From Hirudinaria manillensis (Eukaryota; Annelida; Clitellata; Hirudinida; Hirudinidae): a DNA stretch of 64,000 nucleotides. The stretch covers positions 11,087,319-11,151,318 of the forward strand of contig CM067531.1 of assembly GCA_034509925.1 (NCBI GenBank), written 5' to 3'. Under the pieces are notes generated by a model. The model made no database searches. It was not told the origin of the DNA and saw only the letters and a program-made list of their open reading frames with translations. The position numbers and the translations under genes are program-made. This document shows, one piece after another, positions 48,585-63,578 of the stretch (its first letter is position 1; every line of letters begins with the position of its first letter).

Positions 48585-48942
48585 GTTATCAATAAAAAAA
48601 ATTGGCATGATAATCACTCTTCTCACCCAAACATTGAATGTGAACTGATTCACAAACCGTCTAAGGGGCCGTTTATAGAAGTCATGAGGGTAGAACCGAA
48701 AGCGGACTTTTGTGAACAAATTCTTGCAAACGTCTAAGAACGAACATCTCTTCTGGAGCGGTCAGTTGCAAATGATAGCAGGATCAGTGGCGTATCAGGA
48801 ATACTTTGGCTGGGTGTAAAATGTGAAGTTATTATTGAGAAATTATATATTTATCAATAAAAAAAATTGGCGTGATAATCACTCTTCTCACCCAAACATT
48901 GAATGTGAACTGATTCACAAACCATCTAAGGGGCCTTTCTAT
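48585..48942. repeat. Direct duplication of about 92 bp, copies 48585-48677 and 48850-48942
   Basis: Both copies run from TTATCAATAAAAAAAATTGG through AATCACTCTTCTCACCC and GAATGTGAACTGATTCACAA to TCTAAGGGGCC, with only a few differences. They are about 265 bp apart in direct orientation. The spacer contains GCGGACTTTTGTGAACAAA, shared with 20549-20567, and AGTGGCGTATCAGGA, which resembles an AGTGGCGTAGCCAGGA repeat common in invertebrates. Together this suggests a MITE-like or tandemly duplicated mobile repeat. Confidence 0.85.
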
Positions 48943-49315
48943 AATTTATATAACAACATATTTTATTGTAAACCTATCGTGATTTTTTACGTAATTTTTA
49001 TTTGCATTAACCAATATCAATTTTAGATAACTTCCGAAGAAATGAAGTTCCTTATATAGATCTCTATATTACGAATATTTTTACTATAGCAATTAATTAA
49101 ATTTTAACGACTGTAAAGCGATAATAGCATTTATTTTAAAATCCACTTTGTAATAAAGTACGGCTCGTTATCAAATTTTGTTGAAATTTCATTTGACTCC
49201 CACATCACTGCAGTATTTATTTTCGATCATTTACATTTACTTGGTCTGTTTGTCTAGCCCGACTAACCTGAATATTTTATGTTATTCGACATCGATATAA
49301 TAAAATCTCGAAACC

Positions 49316-52300
49316 ATGTCTAAATTTTTTCGATTTATGACGAGAAGAAACGCTAGCAGAGATGGCCAGCAAAGTAACACATCAGTAGTGGATGGTTTAC
49401 TGAAGAAAAAGCATATTCTGTGCAAAGTCAATCTTTTGGATGGTACTGAGACGAAAATAGAATTGCCGGTTAGTTATTGTTTTGTTATTTGAAAGTGGTT
49501 TTTGTTTACCACAAAACGACATTTTATTTACATTGGAATGGAAAATCGCTTTATTTGATATGAAGTTTTCATGACATAATATGTGTTTTGGAAAATCGAT
49601 TAATAGGATTATATTTTTCATTGATTTATTCAAATATCTCTTTTTCAAAATATATGACTTATCCTGATAATCATTATGTATTGCACTACTTTCTTTGCCA
49701 ATTAGATGACTGATATTTGTGATTTGAGAAATTCTAATGTGATATTGTATCCCTGACCGGACATGATGTTCTTAAGGATGCCAATAAATCTATTGCATTT
49801 GGATTTTGATTAGCTTTACTGAGGACACTCATGAAAACTGAATGATTAGAGCAAAAGCGATTTGTAAGTTTAAAATATGATGTACGTGTCTTGGAGTTGG
49901 TTTGTGTTAACAATGGTGTGCTCCTTGTTTTAAAGTTTGTTTTTCTCATCACTGCATGATCTCTTTATATTCTTAATTGCAAGTTTAATTTAACAGAAAC
50001 CTCATTTTATTGGCAATATATTAAACTGCAATGCACAGTTTTGTTTTATTCTGGTTGTGGCATTGTTGGGATTCAAACTAAACTATTTGTTGGTCTGTGG
50101 AAATGAAGAGTTCAACATTTAACTGGCCTGTGATGATTCACAGGCAATCTTCATTCCTTCAACTGCCCTTAGGGCATATTGAGATATACACAGCCTGACT
50201 TGGCTGGCATTGTATGAGTCTCATTGCAACTACATTGAGTCTCACAATTAATGAGGACCAAGTCAAATTAATCCATTTATATTTTCAGCTACTTTGATGT
50301 TTTGCTGTCATTAAGATAATAATAATAATTATTATTATAGATATTATTATTATAATTATAGATATTATTTAGTACCTTTAAAGAATTTCTGGCAGGATGC
50401 ACAAATAACAAACAAATAGGCAGCTGAGGATGTTTTATTTTCAGAAAAGTTCCCATGGTTCAGCACTTTATGAAAAAGTATTCCTGCACCTTGATTTAAT
50501 TGAAATAGATTACTTTGGACTCCAGTTTGTGGATAGTCTCAATGTGAAGGTATCAATCCATATTTGTGTCTGTCTGTGATGCTGGTAGTCCAAATGATTG
50601 ATTTCAATTTTGATGTTTTAGCATTGGTTGGATCCTTCAAAGAAGATTAAGAAACAGCTGAAACACATAGGTATGCTGTGCTGAGGAAATGTTTGTGTTT
50701 TGAATTTATTTATCTCAGACATCTATTAAAACATTGTTTTGTCAGTTGGTACTGCCTATGTGTTCAACTTTCGAGTCAAGTTTTATGCCAGCGAACCGAG
50801 CAATTTGCACGAGGAACTGACCAGGTAGATTGTCGAGCACACAGAAGTGCAGTTCTTTGATTGTTGGGCAGAGGTTCTAGTTCATGAATCTTATCGACAG
50901 GTATCAATTCTTTCTCCAATTGAAGCAAGACATTCTCGAGGGAAGACTTGAATGCCCTTTCAACACTTGTGTTGAACTGGCAGCATTTGCTCTTCAATGT
51001 GAGTGGCATTTGATACTTTTATCATTTTTACTTTAAAGATGTCTTTATATAATCTTAATTTTGACTTTTAAGTATGTTACATATCGTTCAAAATGGTTTC
51101 ATACTCATTATAACAATGAAAGGCAGTTTATATATTCGTTAAGCCATTTTTATGATATTTAAACATCTCTAATTTATCTCTAATTTATTAAATATTGTTT
51201 TGAAATAATATTTATTGCATTTTTTTTCATTCATTTCTATTAAAGCATTAATATTTTGAGCTTTTAGCACAATTAAATTCTTAAAATTGTAATATTAAGC
51301 ATGAATCATTTGGTGCTGGCAACATTTTATTCATGAGAATCAAATTTCTTCAGTATTAGCCATTCATAGTCCTCTGATCTAATTTGAGAGTGGCTCACGT
51401 TTCATGTTTCATCCTTCAACTTCTTTTCCCTTCTGCAACAACATTCTCTAAAAACTGTTTTTATACAATTGTCTTCTGAACAGATGAATTGCTTGATAAT
51501 CCATTTTTATTAAAAATAAGGTTCAAACAGTTGATGTCTGTTAACTGATACCAGTACCTTATTTTATGTTTACATTGCCTGTTCATTTATGCAAATTTAT
51601 GCAAATGAAATTATTATGCATAACCTTAACATCTAATTTTAATAATCGAGCAATGTCTTGTCGTGCAGTAATTTATTGTGATTATTTTAATGCTTAAGTT
51701 GTTTGGATTTCTGCAGAGATGTGGATTCAGTGATTTTATTTATAATTTTCTTGTTAAATTGTTTCAAACCACACTTAAAATGAATTAAAATGATTTAAAA
51801 ATTATATTGCTTTAAATCTAGCTGAAGTTGGAGACTATGATGAGAAGGTCCACAATCCTGGATTCATCTCTGAATTTAGATTTGTTGAAAATCAAACAGA
51901 GGCCATGGAGCATGACATACTGAAGAAGTTCAAAGAGTGCAAGTAAATACATAAAGCAATGAATATTAATCAATTAAGTACAAATAATGAGTTACAGTAC
52001 TACTAATTACTGTACTGGAGTCTTAACTATTTTGCTGATGTTGTGCAATTTTCCTAACTTTCGTATCTTGACTTTCAGAGGCCTGACTCCAGCTCAGGCA
52101 GAATTAAATTATTTAAACAAAGCCAAGTGGTTGGAATTTTATGGGATTGATATGCATTCTGTACAAGTGAGGTCCTTTTCGTTGATGCAAGTAACTGATA
52201 CTTTGTGGTTCAAACAGCTAAGTTGTTGATGAATTTGTTTCAGGGAAGAGACAACAATGAGTATTCTTTGGGTCTGACACCAACTGGAATCCTGATTTTT

Positions 52301-54922
52301 GAAGGGAGCAACAAAATAGGATTGTTTTTTTGGTAGAAACATTTTATGAGAACATTTTAATTTGCTTCGAAATGAATGCTAATTCCATCCACGATTGCAG
52401 GCCAAAAATAATCAAACTTCAGTTCAAGAAAACCAAATTGTTTCTGGTTGTAGTGGAGGACAACGACCAAGTAAGTAATCATGTTGTTTGTCATCGATTG
52501 TTTGTATTTGTTTCACAAGTTATGGTTATTATGTATAGTTGCGATTAACACACGATGAATGTAAACGAAAAGGGCAGGGAACAAGAACACTCCTTTCTCT
52601 TTCGCCTTCCCAACGAACATGCCTGCAAACACCTTTGGAAATGTGCTGTGGAACACCATTCCTTCTTTAGGATGAGAGCCTCAAACAAGCAGGTCCCCAG
52701 CAAACAGGGTTTCATTCGCATGGGTTCAAGGTTCAGATACAGGTAGATGTTTTGGTTGTATGTCCTTTATGTTCTTTAGCGATTACTTAAGACTGATCTT
52801 GTGAGTTTGTTTTGTTTGTTTTTTTAGGCTTGTTTGTTTCATTATGTTATGCACATAATTGTTTTGTTTAATACATGTTTGTTTGTTTAATACATGTTTA
52901 ATTTGCTTCTTTCATTATTTCTGTTACTTTTGTGACATTTGAATATACTCAAAAAAGACAATTTATACAAGTAAAGTATTGATGTCTGTTTGTATTTGCA
53001 AAAGTGGTAGAACCGAATTCCAAACTGCAAGCCTGAACAAGGCCCGTCGAACTGTAAAATTTGAAAGAAAGCCCAGTCAGAGATTTTCAAGGAGATTGGA
53101 CCACGACAGGAGGCTGTCTCACAAAGAGTTTGAACATTCTTTTCAACTTCTCCTCAGGGAATCTCTCTCATGTCAGTGAATTTACTTTCAGTGACATTTT
53201 CTCAAATGAAAGTGAAGGAAAGCATTCCACCAACCCTCCTCAATCTTCTGCTCTGGAAAGACTGGACAACCTCATCAAGGTATCTTTGGAAAGTAGCAAT
53301 TTGATCAAATAAAGGTTTCAACATTTTATAATCTATATAAATAAAAATGCAATGTGTGTTTGTATCATGCAAATGTTCTCTAAAAGTACTTAACCAATTG
53401 CTTTGAAATTTTGACACAACATAGTGCTCGGTTAGAGGAGTATTTTTTATGTAGGTTTCATATATATGCCACAACTATATCATGTAAAAATACGCTTTTT
53501 TTGAAAATCCTGCCATCTTGCCACTATAACGTCACTGTCTAATCTATATCAATATAAACTTTAGCGAGACATTAGTCCGTTAAAGCGCCTGCCTAGTATT
53601 AAACAAAACTATCAAAGGTATGTGCTTTATCTTACTTTATCTGACTGTTTGTTGTTGTGTCCAAAGTTCATGTTTTACTTTTACCAAATCATTGGTTGGC
53701 CTTGACACTTGGTGTGACTGATTTTACTAAAACAAAAATATTAATAAACACATGTAAATAAATTCTGATTTTACTCAAACAAAAATATTAATAAACTCAT
53801 GTAAATAAATTCTAACCAGAATCCCATATCTGTGTCCAAAAACAAGTCAACTTTGACAAATGGAGGCAGAAACGTTCCTGATATTCCTCAAAAAGGTGAC
53901 TGATTTTATTTGCTTCGTTAAATTCATTGAAATCGTTTGTTGCAATCAGACTTCATTAATGTCACGTACTTGAATAAGTCACATATTTGAATAATTATCC
54001 TGATTTCGCTTGAATTTCCTTAGAAAATGCAGACAGACAGCACAAGGACGTCAACACTTTTATGAATGATAAATTGAAGTTCGTCAGCACTCATACGAAA
54101 TCAAACTTGCAAAAATCTGCCATCGAGACAGGTGCGATTACGTTTTTGTTCGTTTTCAAAATCACGGAACAATCGCTTGTTTCTTTGATTATGTTAATTA
54201 ATTGGGTAATTGATGTTTTGACTTTAGATTATGTTAATTTATTAATGCATGCAATTTGCAGGTCATGTCAAGCCTCTTCAACTCAAAACTGAAAAGAGGT
54301 CTGTAATTTCTTCTTGAAGTTCTGAACAACAAGTTTGACTCAGTGGTTCCATAGTGTTTAATTAGGGAGTTGTGGTTCTTGGAATTGATTCCAATTTATA
54401 AAAATATGTAAATGTTTGAGGAAATCTTGAGTAGTTAATTGATGGGCATTGAGGCCATTGAGGAGAATATCAACAGTTGATTTAAGAATCTACATGCAAT
54501 ATTATAGACAATTTAGTTTCTAAAATTATAGCTGACAATGACAACTCCCGAGGGGCTTTTTCAGATTCCAAGAAGAGGTTGTCACCCCTACTTCTGAGAC
54601 TGATTCCACAATAACAAAGGTTAATGGTTCAGCTGTAATGCTTTGGTGATGGCATTGCTGCAAAAGCTGATGACAAATTCTGTAAACATTTTAACATGTA
54701 TTCTTGGAATAAAATTTCTCAAAATATGCTTTAAGATTGCAAAAATTGCAAAAGATTGCTGTAAATTCCATTTTCCAGGAGGACAAATCCAGCTTTGAGC
54801 TGGATGAATCATCGAGTCTTTCAACGTCCATGAGCGACGACAACGAAGCCAAGAAGGTCATCAAGCCCGCCGTGCCTGCCAAACGCTTCGGACTGAAGGC
54901 CCCGGTGATAACGGAACTGTGA
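49316..54922 (+). CDS. EPB41L5: FERM protein EPB41L5/EPB41L4B (Yurt) orthologue
   Basis: Starts [17 protein letters not shown] at ATG 49316. First exon 49316-49468; last exon about 54779-54922, ending [15 protein letters not shown] and TGA. The FERM domain is complete: F1 ([44 protein letters not shown]), F2 ([39 protein letters not shown]), F3 ([24 protein letters not shown]-type [31 protein letters not shown]). A FERM-adjacent segment ([20 protein letters not shown]) follows, then a variable, mostly disordered tail. These features and the short C-terminal TEL match EPB41L5/Yurt, a Crumbs-binding regulator of epithelial polarity and junctions. Near 53040-53180 the frame changes. A 62-bp intron (about 53118-53179) restores it, but a sequencing or real frameshift is possible. 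Tail exons are less certain than FERM exons. Confidence 0.94.
53332..53596. mobile_element. Possible short Helitron-like element in an EPB41L5 intron
   Basis: Begins TCTATATAAATAAAAATG after an A and ends CTAG before a T, as Helitrons do. It contains TTAACCAATTGCTTTGAAAT followed by TTTGACACA, a phrase resembling the repeat leader seen in many Helitron-type families. No clear terminal hairpin was found, so the call is weak. Confidence 0.35.
53720..53813. repeat. Two tandem 47-bp units next to a splice acceptor
   Basis: GATTTTACT-AAACAAAAATA and onward to CATGTAAATAAATTCT repeats twice with two or three differences. The second unit ends just before the acceptor AACCAG of the EPB41L5 exon that begins near 53820. 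Confidence 0.9.
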
Positions 54923-55894
54923 ACGTCTGCCGTCGTCATGTCACATCTAAACTTTCAGTCACTTCTGTGCTTTTAATGCTGTTTTCCACTCTCTTTGTTG
55001 AGCTTGAGATTTTAATTTCCCTGCACTCCAGTAGCATCATATCATGTTGCTTTGTTTATTTATGCCAACCTTTTGCGATCATGTTTTGCTACGACGAGAT
55101 TTAAGAAACGGATGTTTATTCGTGGCTCGGCACTTTTGACGGACTTTGTCGAATTGTCGCAACTGAGTTAGTTTGGAAAGGCTTTTGCGTGCTGATTTTG
55201 CAAGGCATCGTGTTTTAGCAAACAATATATATCCTATTTATTATTGTTTCTTTTGATTTTAGTCATTTCATTGTTGAAACTAAATAATTAATTGATTAAT
55301 TAAAGACTCTTTAGATGCATCCAGTGATGCACAACCCAGCAATAAAATTGCAGAATCGTAATTTGTTGGACGAGTCAACACCTCCAGATTCGATTTGATG
55401 GCACATCTTCAAAAAGCATCGAGCATTTCACGAAGCCGTGCCAGGGCTCGGAAGTTCTAGCCCCGATCGTCTTTTTGAATCAAAAACCGATTATCTCGCT
55501 AAAGACTTTTAATCCACAAAACGTGTTGAGAATAATTTCAGAACGTTGTAAATGTTTACATCAAGCTACAAGTAAACTGGTATGGATCCATTAAATAAAG
55601 AAATGAAAGTGTTAAATAAGTGATGCATCACAAAAGATTAGCAAAGGCGATTAGCAGCTTAAATCTCTATTATCTCGATGATCGTAAACGATGGTATAAA
55701 TGATGGTGAATTCGTTGAGAACTTTCTGTCAACAAAGATGTCATGATGGCTTGCCATGCCAGTGAACTCAAATGTAGAGATCTGCAGAACTACGTGTTAG
55801 CACAGACGATTGCAAGTGGAATTTATTATGTTAAGATGTAAAAATTTAATATGCACCAAAACAGACATGCAATAGAAAGATCAAAGTTAGACAT
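54923..55894. other. Convergent gap between EPB41L5 and the CSK-like kinase
   Basis: About 970 bp holding both 3' untranslated regions. No other feature seen. Confidence 0.6.
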
Positions 55895-58683
<2,789 letters not shown>

Positions 58684-59216
58684 TTCAAACTAGTAAATTC
58701 CGCTTCGATGAATTTCTAACTTCATTTCAAAGAAAAAAATATTTATATGGCAAAATCACCATGATCACACCACATTTGCCTCCAAAAACTGCTAGAACTT
58801 CCAAACAAGGAAGTCATCAACAAAAACATTGACTGAATGCAAGTAGAGAACAACTAATGATTGATATTTTAATTACTGTCTCGTCAAAATAAATATTTTT
58901 CAAATACCTCCTTATTGAAATGTTAAATTCATCAAGACAAGAATTTTTTTTGAGAATTTTGGACGCCATTTTGCCCATTCAAAATATCAAAATGAGTTTC
59001 TAAAGATGTAGTTTAGTACTTCTTTCGGCGTTAACATTTCATTCAGTTTAGAAAGTATTTACAAAAGTCAAACTTTCAAAAAAAAAAGTCAAACAAAGCA
59101 GATCCCCTCTCAGACCATATACCAAATTCCATGGTATTTCGTCCTAATAGTTATTTATCGTCCAGCCCAGTTGGACAGAGCTTAATGAAAACCGAAAGTA
59201 AAGTATTTCGTCTTAC

Positions 59217-59447
59217 AAATACAATTAGCCAGTGACGGTGGTTTGGATTCACAGTCCCGAAGATGGCCGTTACTTAAATAGGTACAATCTCTTGAGCCCC
59301 TTATACATATGTCTTGATGTAAAGGCATTCGTCTAGCGCCACCTGGAGGCGTGGGCCAGACATCGAACGCTACGCAATCGGTCACTTGCGGCGTTGAGTA
59401 CCCGAATGATTTTCCGAGTATAGTCAATGAATTTACAATATCGTTTT
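59217..59447 (-). other. Candidate orphan exon with six cysteines, host gene unknown
   Basis: Read on the minus strand, acceptor GTGTTTCAG precedes a 231-bp open stretch that ends at a GTAAGA donor. Both flanking introns would be phase 1, so the exon is symmetric, as is common for extracellular modules. The predicted peptide runs from NDIVNSLTILGKSFGYS through DCVAFDVWPTPPGG, DICIRGSRDC and LRDCESKPPSLANC. No matching family is recognised. It does not join in frame to the CSK first exon, and no partner exon or signal peptide was found nearby. It may be an isolated pseudo-exon. Confidence 0.3.
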
Positions 59448-59827
59448 CTGAAACACTCTTTTGTACATCATCCTACGCAGTTTTGACTTAATTTCGACAG
59501 TGTAGATTTGTATGTGTAGAATGTGGATAAGGGGATCGAGCATTTGCAATTTGCATATAAGAAATTTGATAATTTTTAAAAATTAATTGATACGATCTGT
59601 TTATAAAATTCTAATCGCTAGATCTTAAAATTATAAGAAACATAAAACTATTGTATCAAATTCTTTTTATTTGGTAAGATATGAATGCCGGCCTCGATGT
59701 TAAATCATATAATCATTCGTTTGAAGTTAACAGGCTTTTCTAAAACGTTAGTTTATAATTTTCATTCGCTTTTAAACTTGGCTACATTTGTGATTAATAA
59801 TATTTCAGACTTAAATCTTCCAGCAGT

Positions 59828-61818
59828 ATGGAATCCATAAAAAATATTTCCTCTTCATTGCCGCTTGTTGAATTCAAAGATATCAATTGCCAATTTTTGG
59901 TCGGTACGCCCGTTCCTTTGCGCTACACCATTTCAGAAAGCCACACTCCTAGTTCTCTTGACTGGATTGGCCTTTTCAGAATAGGATGGAAAAGTCACGG
60001 GGATTACGTGACTTACGTATATGCACCTGCTCCATCACGAAATGGTTCTGGCAAGGACTACGAAGTTGCTTTCGATTTTCCAGGTACGATTAATTTATAT
60101 ACACCACAATATTTGCACGAGTGCATGAGTATTGAAGTTCAATTAATTGAATTAATTAAATTTACAGAAAAATCGCTGCCAGAAGATGACGGATATTCAT
60201 ACCAGTTTTGCTACATCTCTAAGAGACAAGTACTTGGAATCAGTAACTCATTCGAGTTCAAGGAGTATTTGATTGAAGATTTACTTGAGTGCGACGTGGC
60301 TGGTCAAAGCTTCGTTAAAAGCAAATTTTACTCTGTTAATAAGGATTTAGCAGAAAGTTTTAGCAGCTCCCAGCAGGAGGTATGTTGAATATTAATATAA
60401 GCTTTTTACCTTTTTTATATTATATTTATTATTATTTGTATTTAACTTGTAGTTATTTAATTGATAGTAAATATTTCTAATTTTTTTTAAGAAACAAAAT
60501 GAACTCCAGAGCAAGATCCGAGATTATGAGTTACAAATGTCGAAGTTGTCAGAGAAAATTGCTAGTATGGAAAAGGAAAAACAGATCTTAACAAACGTAA
60601 GAAGATTTGAATAAACATTTCAGTATGTGGTTATAACAAATTTACCATTTATTTAGGAGAAAGAAGATCTGAATCTGAAGCTTACTGAGACGGAAAGCAG
60701 GGTATCCAGTTTGAACGATATATTGAATGGCATGAAGGAAGACAATTTGAAAGCCGTCGAAGAGTCATCTGCTTTGAGCGTGAGTCTTTAACTTATTTAT
60801 TAAGGCAATTATCAGAGAAAAACTAATTATCCTGTTAATGTTAAAGGACAAGTTAGATTTCGCGAAAGGAAAAGTTATGGAAGAGGAGTTCAGGGTTGTC
60901 GAAAAGCGTACTTCATACCAAAAGTCACTCTTACAGTTGCAAGAGAAGCGGATCAGGATTAAGGTTGGATTTAAATTTCATTTTTGCAGCCATTTTAAAG
61001 ATTAATTTCCAAAGATTAACTTAAATAAATATTACCACAGGAATTAGACGGGAAAATAAAAGATTCAAACGCAGTGGCTGCCCAGCTGCAAAACACGTTT
61101 GAGAGGCAAAAGATTTATTATGGAAAAAAATTGGCGAATGTCGAAAACGAAATTGAAAATCAGGATAACATCTTGGAGCTTGAAAAATCTAGATCGGGGG
61201 TTTGGAGTGCACTTATTGTAAGATTAAACATATTTTACAATTTATTATAATATCGTTATATTTTGATAGGAACTCCGAAGGAAATTAGAAGAGACGTGCG
61301 CTTCTGTTGTGAAATCTGAGAGATTTAATGAAGAATCGAAATTCCAGATAATTCAAATCCAACAACAGACTTCAAAGGACACAGAGGTAATTTTACATAT
61401 TTGCCTGTATTACAAGTATTAATTTATAATGGTGCCTCAACATATTTCAATAATTCAGATATACGAAAGCCAATTGGAAAGTATGGAGACTGAATACCGC
61501 AAAGAATCAGCATCGCAAGAAAGGGCAATTGAGAGAATTTGTGAAAATATAATGTCTCTGACTACGGCTCTGAATGATTCAAACAAGGTAATTTTTTACT
61601 TATTAATAAATTTTATAATAAATAAATTAATTAATAAATAAATTAAATTTCATAAATTAAAAGTAATTTAACCTGACGATTATATTCATTTTTTGGAAAT
61701 TGTTTTGCAGAAAGTGGAAAAATATGAAAAGACTTGGGGTCGTCTTATGAATCTGCCTACAACCATTTCGAACTTTTTTTCGGCCAAGTCAAGTTTTCTT
61801 GAATCAATGTTTGATTGA
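59828..61818 (+). CDS. SKICH + coiled-coil protein of the CALCOCO/TAX1BP1 type (9 exons, 447 aa)
   Basis: Exons: 59828-60083, 60168-60379, 60492-60596, 60657-60779, 60847-60963, 61041-61217, 61270-61386, 61459-61587, 61711-61818, all in phase. Residues about 15-125 form a SKICH domain: VEFKDINCQFLVG, LRYTISES, SSLDWIGLFRIGWKSHGDYV, YVYAPAP, YSYQFCYISKRQVLGISNSF. The rest, to about residue 420, is predicted coiled coil, rich in Lys, Glu, Leu and Gln, with one exon per heptad block. The family includes the autophagy receptors NDP52 and TAX1BP1 and the coactivator CALCOCO1. No C-terminal zinc finger is visible; the protein ends NFFSAKSSFLESMFD. No clear LC3-interacting motif was identified, so an autophagy role is inference. 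A paralogue follows at 63579. Confidence 0.87.
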
Positions 61819-63578
61819 TCTTTGATTATTCGTCGAGCTGTTTCTGAAGTCATGTAATATTAAGGAGAATAATTTCGTTTAGAGATGGAGGAATATAGGC
61901 AGTTGTTTTCTAATAAAAATCGTTTTGCACTAAATTTCATACAAAACCTAAAAACTAAACCAATAATTAACTTCCTCTTACTGTTGCTGGCTTCGTTGCA
62001 AATTAAAGTTTAATGAATTTTTAAAAAAAATCCTTGCACGAAATTATTTGCGAGGACACTAACCGTTTTCATGAATATTAATATTGAACAAATGCTGATT
62101 GGTCATTTAATTCATTCAAATAATATATTATATAATATACAATAAGAAAATTATAAAGAAATTTAAACGTGTAGAAGCTGGATGGATAGTTAAGTAGGGT
62201 ACGTGGGATAATAGCCAGGAGTTCCTGATTAATGAACGCTTTATACAGCTTCAATTTGCTGCTATGGAGGGTTCATGAAATTTATGACGACGTTAACAAA
62301 TATTTTGTCAGACGAATTGTGGTTTATCCATATTTTAAAGCAGTTGTTAAAGTAATTATTAAACTTGTGCTTAATAACAATGAGTATTTATAGGTTTCAG
62401 GATTTGTTTTATGACGATTTTTTTGACGACCAACAAAATTGTGAGAATCAACTCTTAAAAAACAGGACACTTAAAAAAACAACGTTTTTGGAGTTTCATA
62501 AATCAATTGTAACAATGTTTTGTCTTGTTAGAACGAGAGCATAAATATACCCGTTTAAATTAACGCAATTATGATCAAATATTGGTCTTTATATTGAGGC
62601 CCGTCAATTGCCAGACACTGATTGCGATTTTCAGCCACTGTCTCCCACGCCTTGCAGTAACACAATAGCTTTTCTACTTATTCATAACAAGGCATAATAT
62701 TAAATTAAGGTAAAACCTTAATTATTTAATTCTTAACAAGGAGGGAGGGGGCTTAGGTAATTAAATATGGGGGTGAATTGTGCGGTTTTACCATGTTTGG
62801 TCTATCGCTTAATAGCAAAGACGGTGTATTTATTTTGGTAACTTAATTAGAATATTCAAAACGGAGAAAACTTAAGACTTTTTTTTTTTTTAATTTGTAA
62901 AAAACATTAAATTAAAAGAAGCCTTAAAATAAATAATATCTTGGAAAATAAAAAGGTTAAACTGTAAAACTCATTTTATCTGGGAAAGATGATTTAACAT
63001 CAAAGCTCATGATGACATGTTATGAAATGTTAAGTTCATTTTACGAATTCTTGATAAGTTCGCCATTATTATTTTAAAATTTTAATCGTAGAAAGAAAGA
63101 CAGAAAAACATAAGAAAGTTTTAAAAAGAGTAACATTCATTTGTAATTTTCATTTGTAAAATTTCGTATCGTTTTGATTTCGTTTAAGCTATTTAAAATA
63201 TTATTTTACTTTAATGGCAAGTATTTTCAAAATATTTTAGAGATTTTAAAAGAAATATAATCCCATAAAACAACTCGATTAATATCTTTCTAATTCACAT
63301 TTCCTTGTGTTGCTAGTCCATAGTATTCGATGCTAGTTCTTAGAATCATAAACAACAGGTGAGCGCATTTAATTGTTTCTAGTGACCGGCTTGTACTTTC
63401 ATCACTTCAGAGTACAAAATCAGTACTTTCTTATCATTCATTAGTGTTTAGTGTTCATTTAAAAAAGAAACAAAACATAATGAGACAGATTTTTAGTGAA
63501 ATTTTACAAAAATAAAGCAAATGAAAGAATCTGTTTTGAAATTAAAATGTATTTTCGATTAATTAGTATTTGAAGAAA
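61819..63578. other. Spacer between the two SKICH genes
   Basis: About 1.8 kb of AT-rich DNA with no supported gene. It includes the 3' end of the first SKICH gene and the promoter of the second. Confidence 0.6.
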
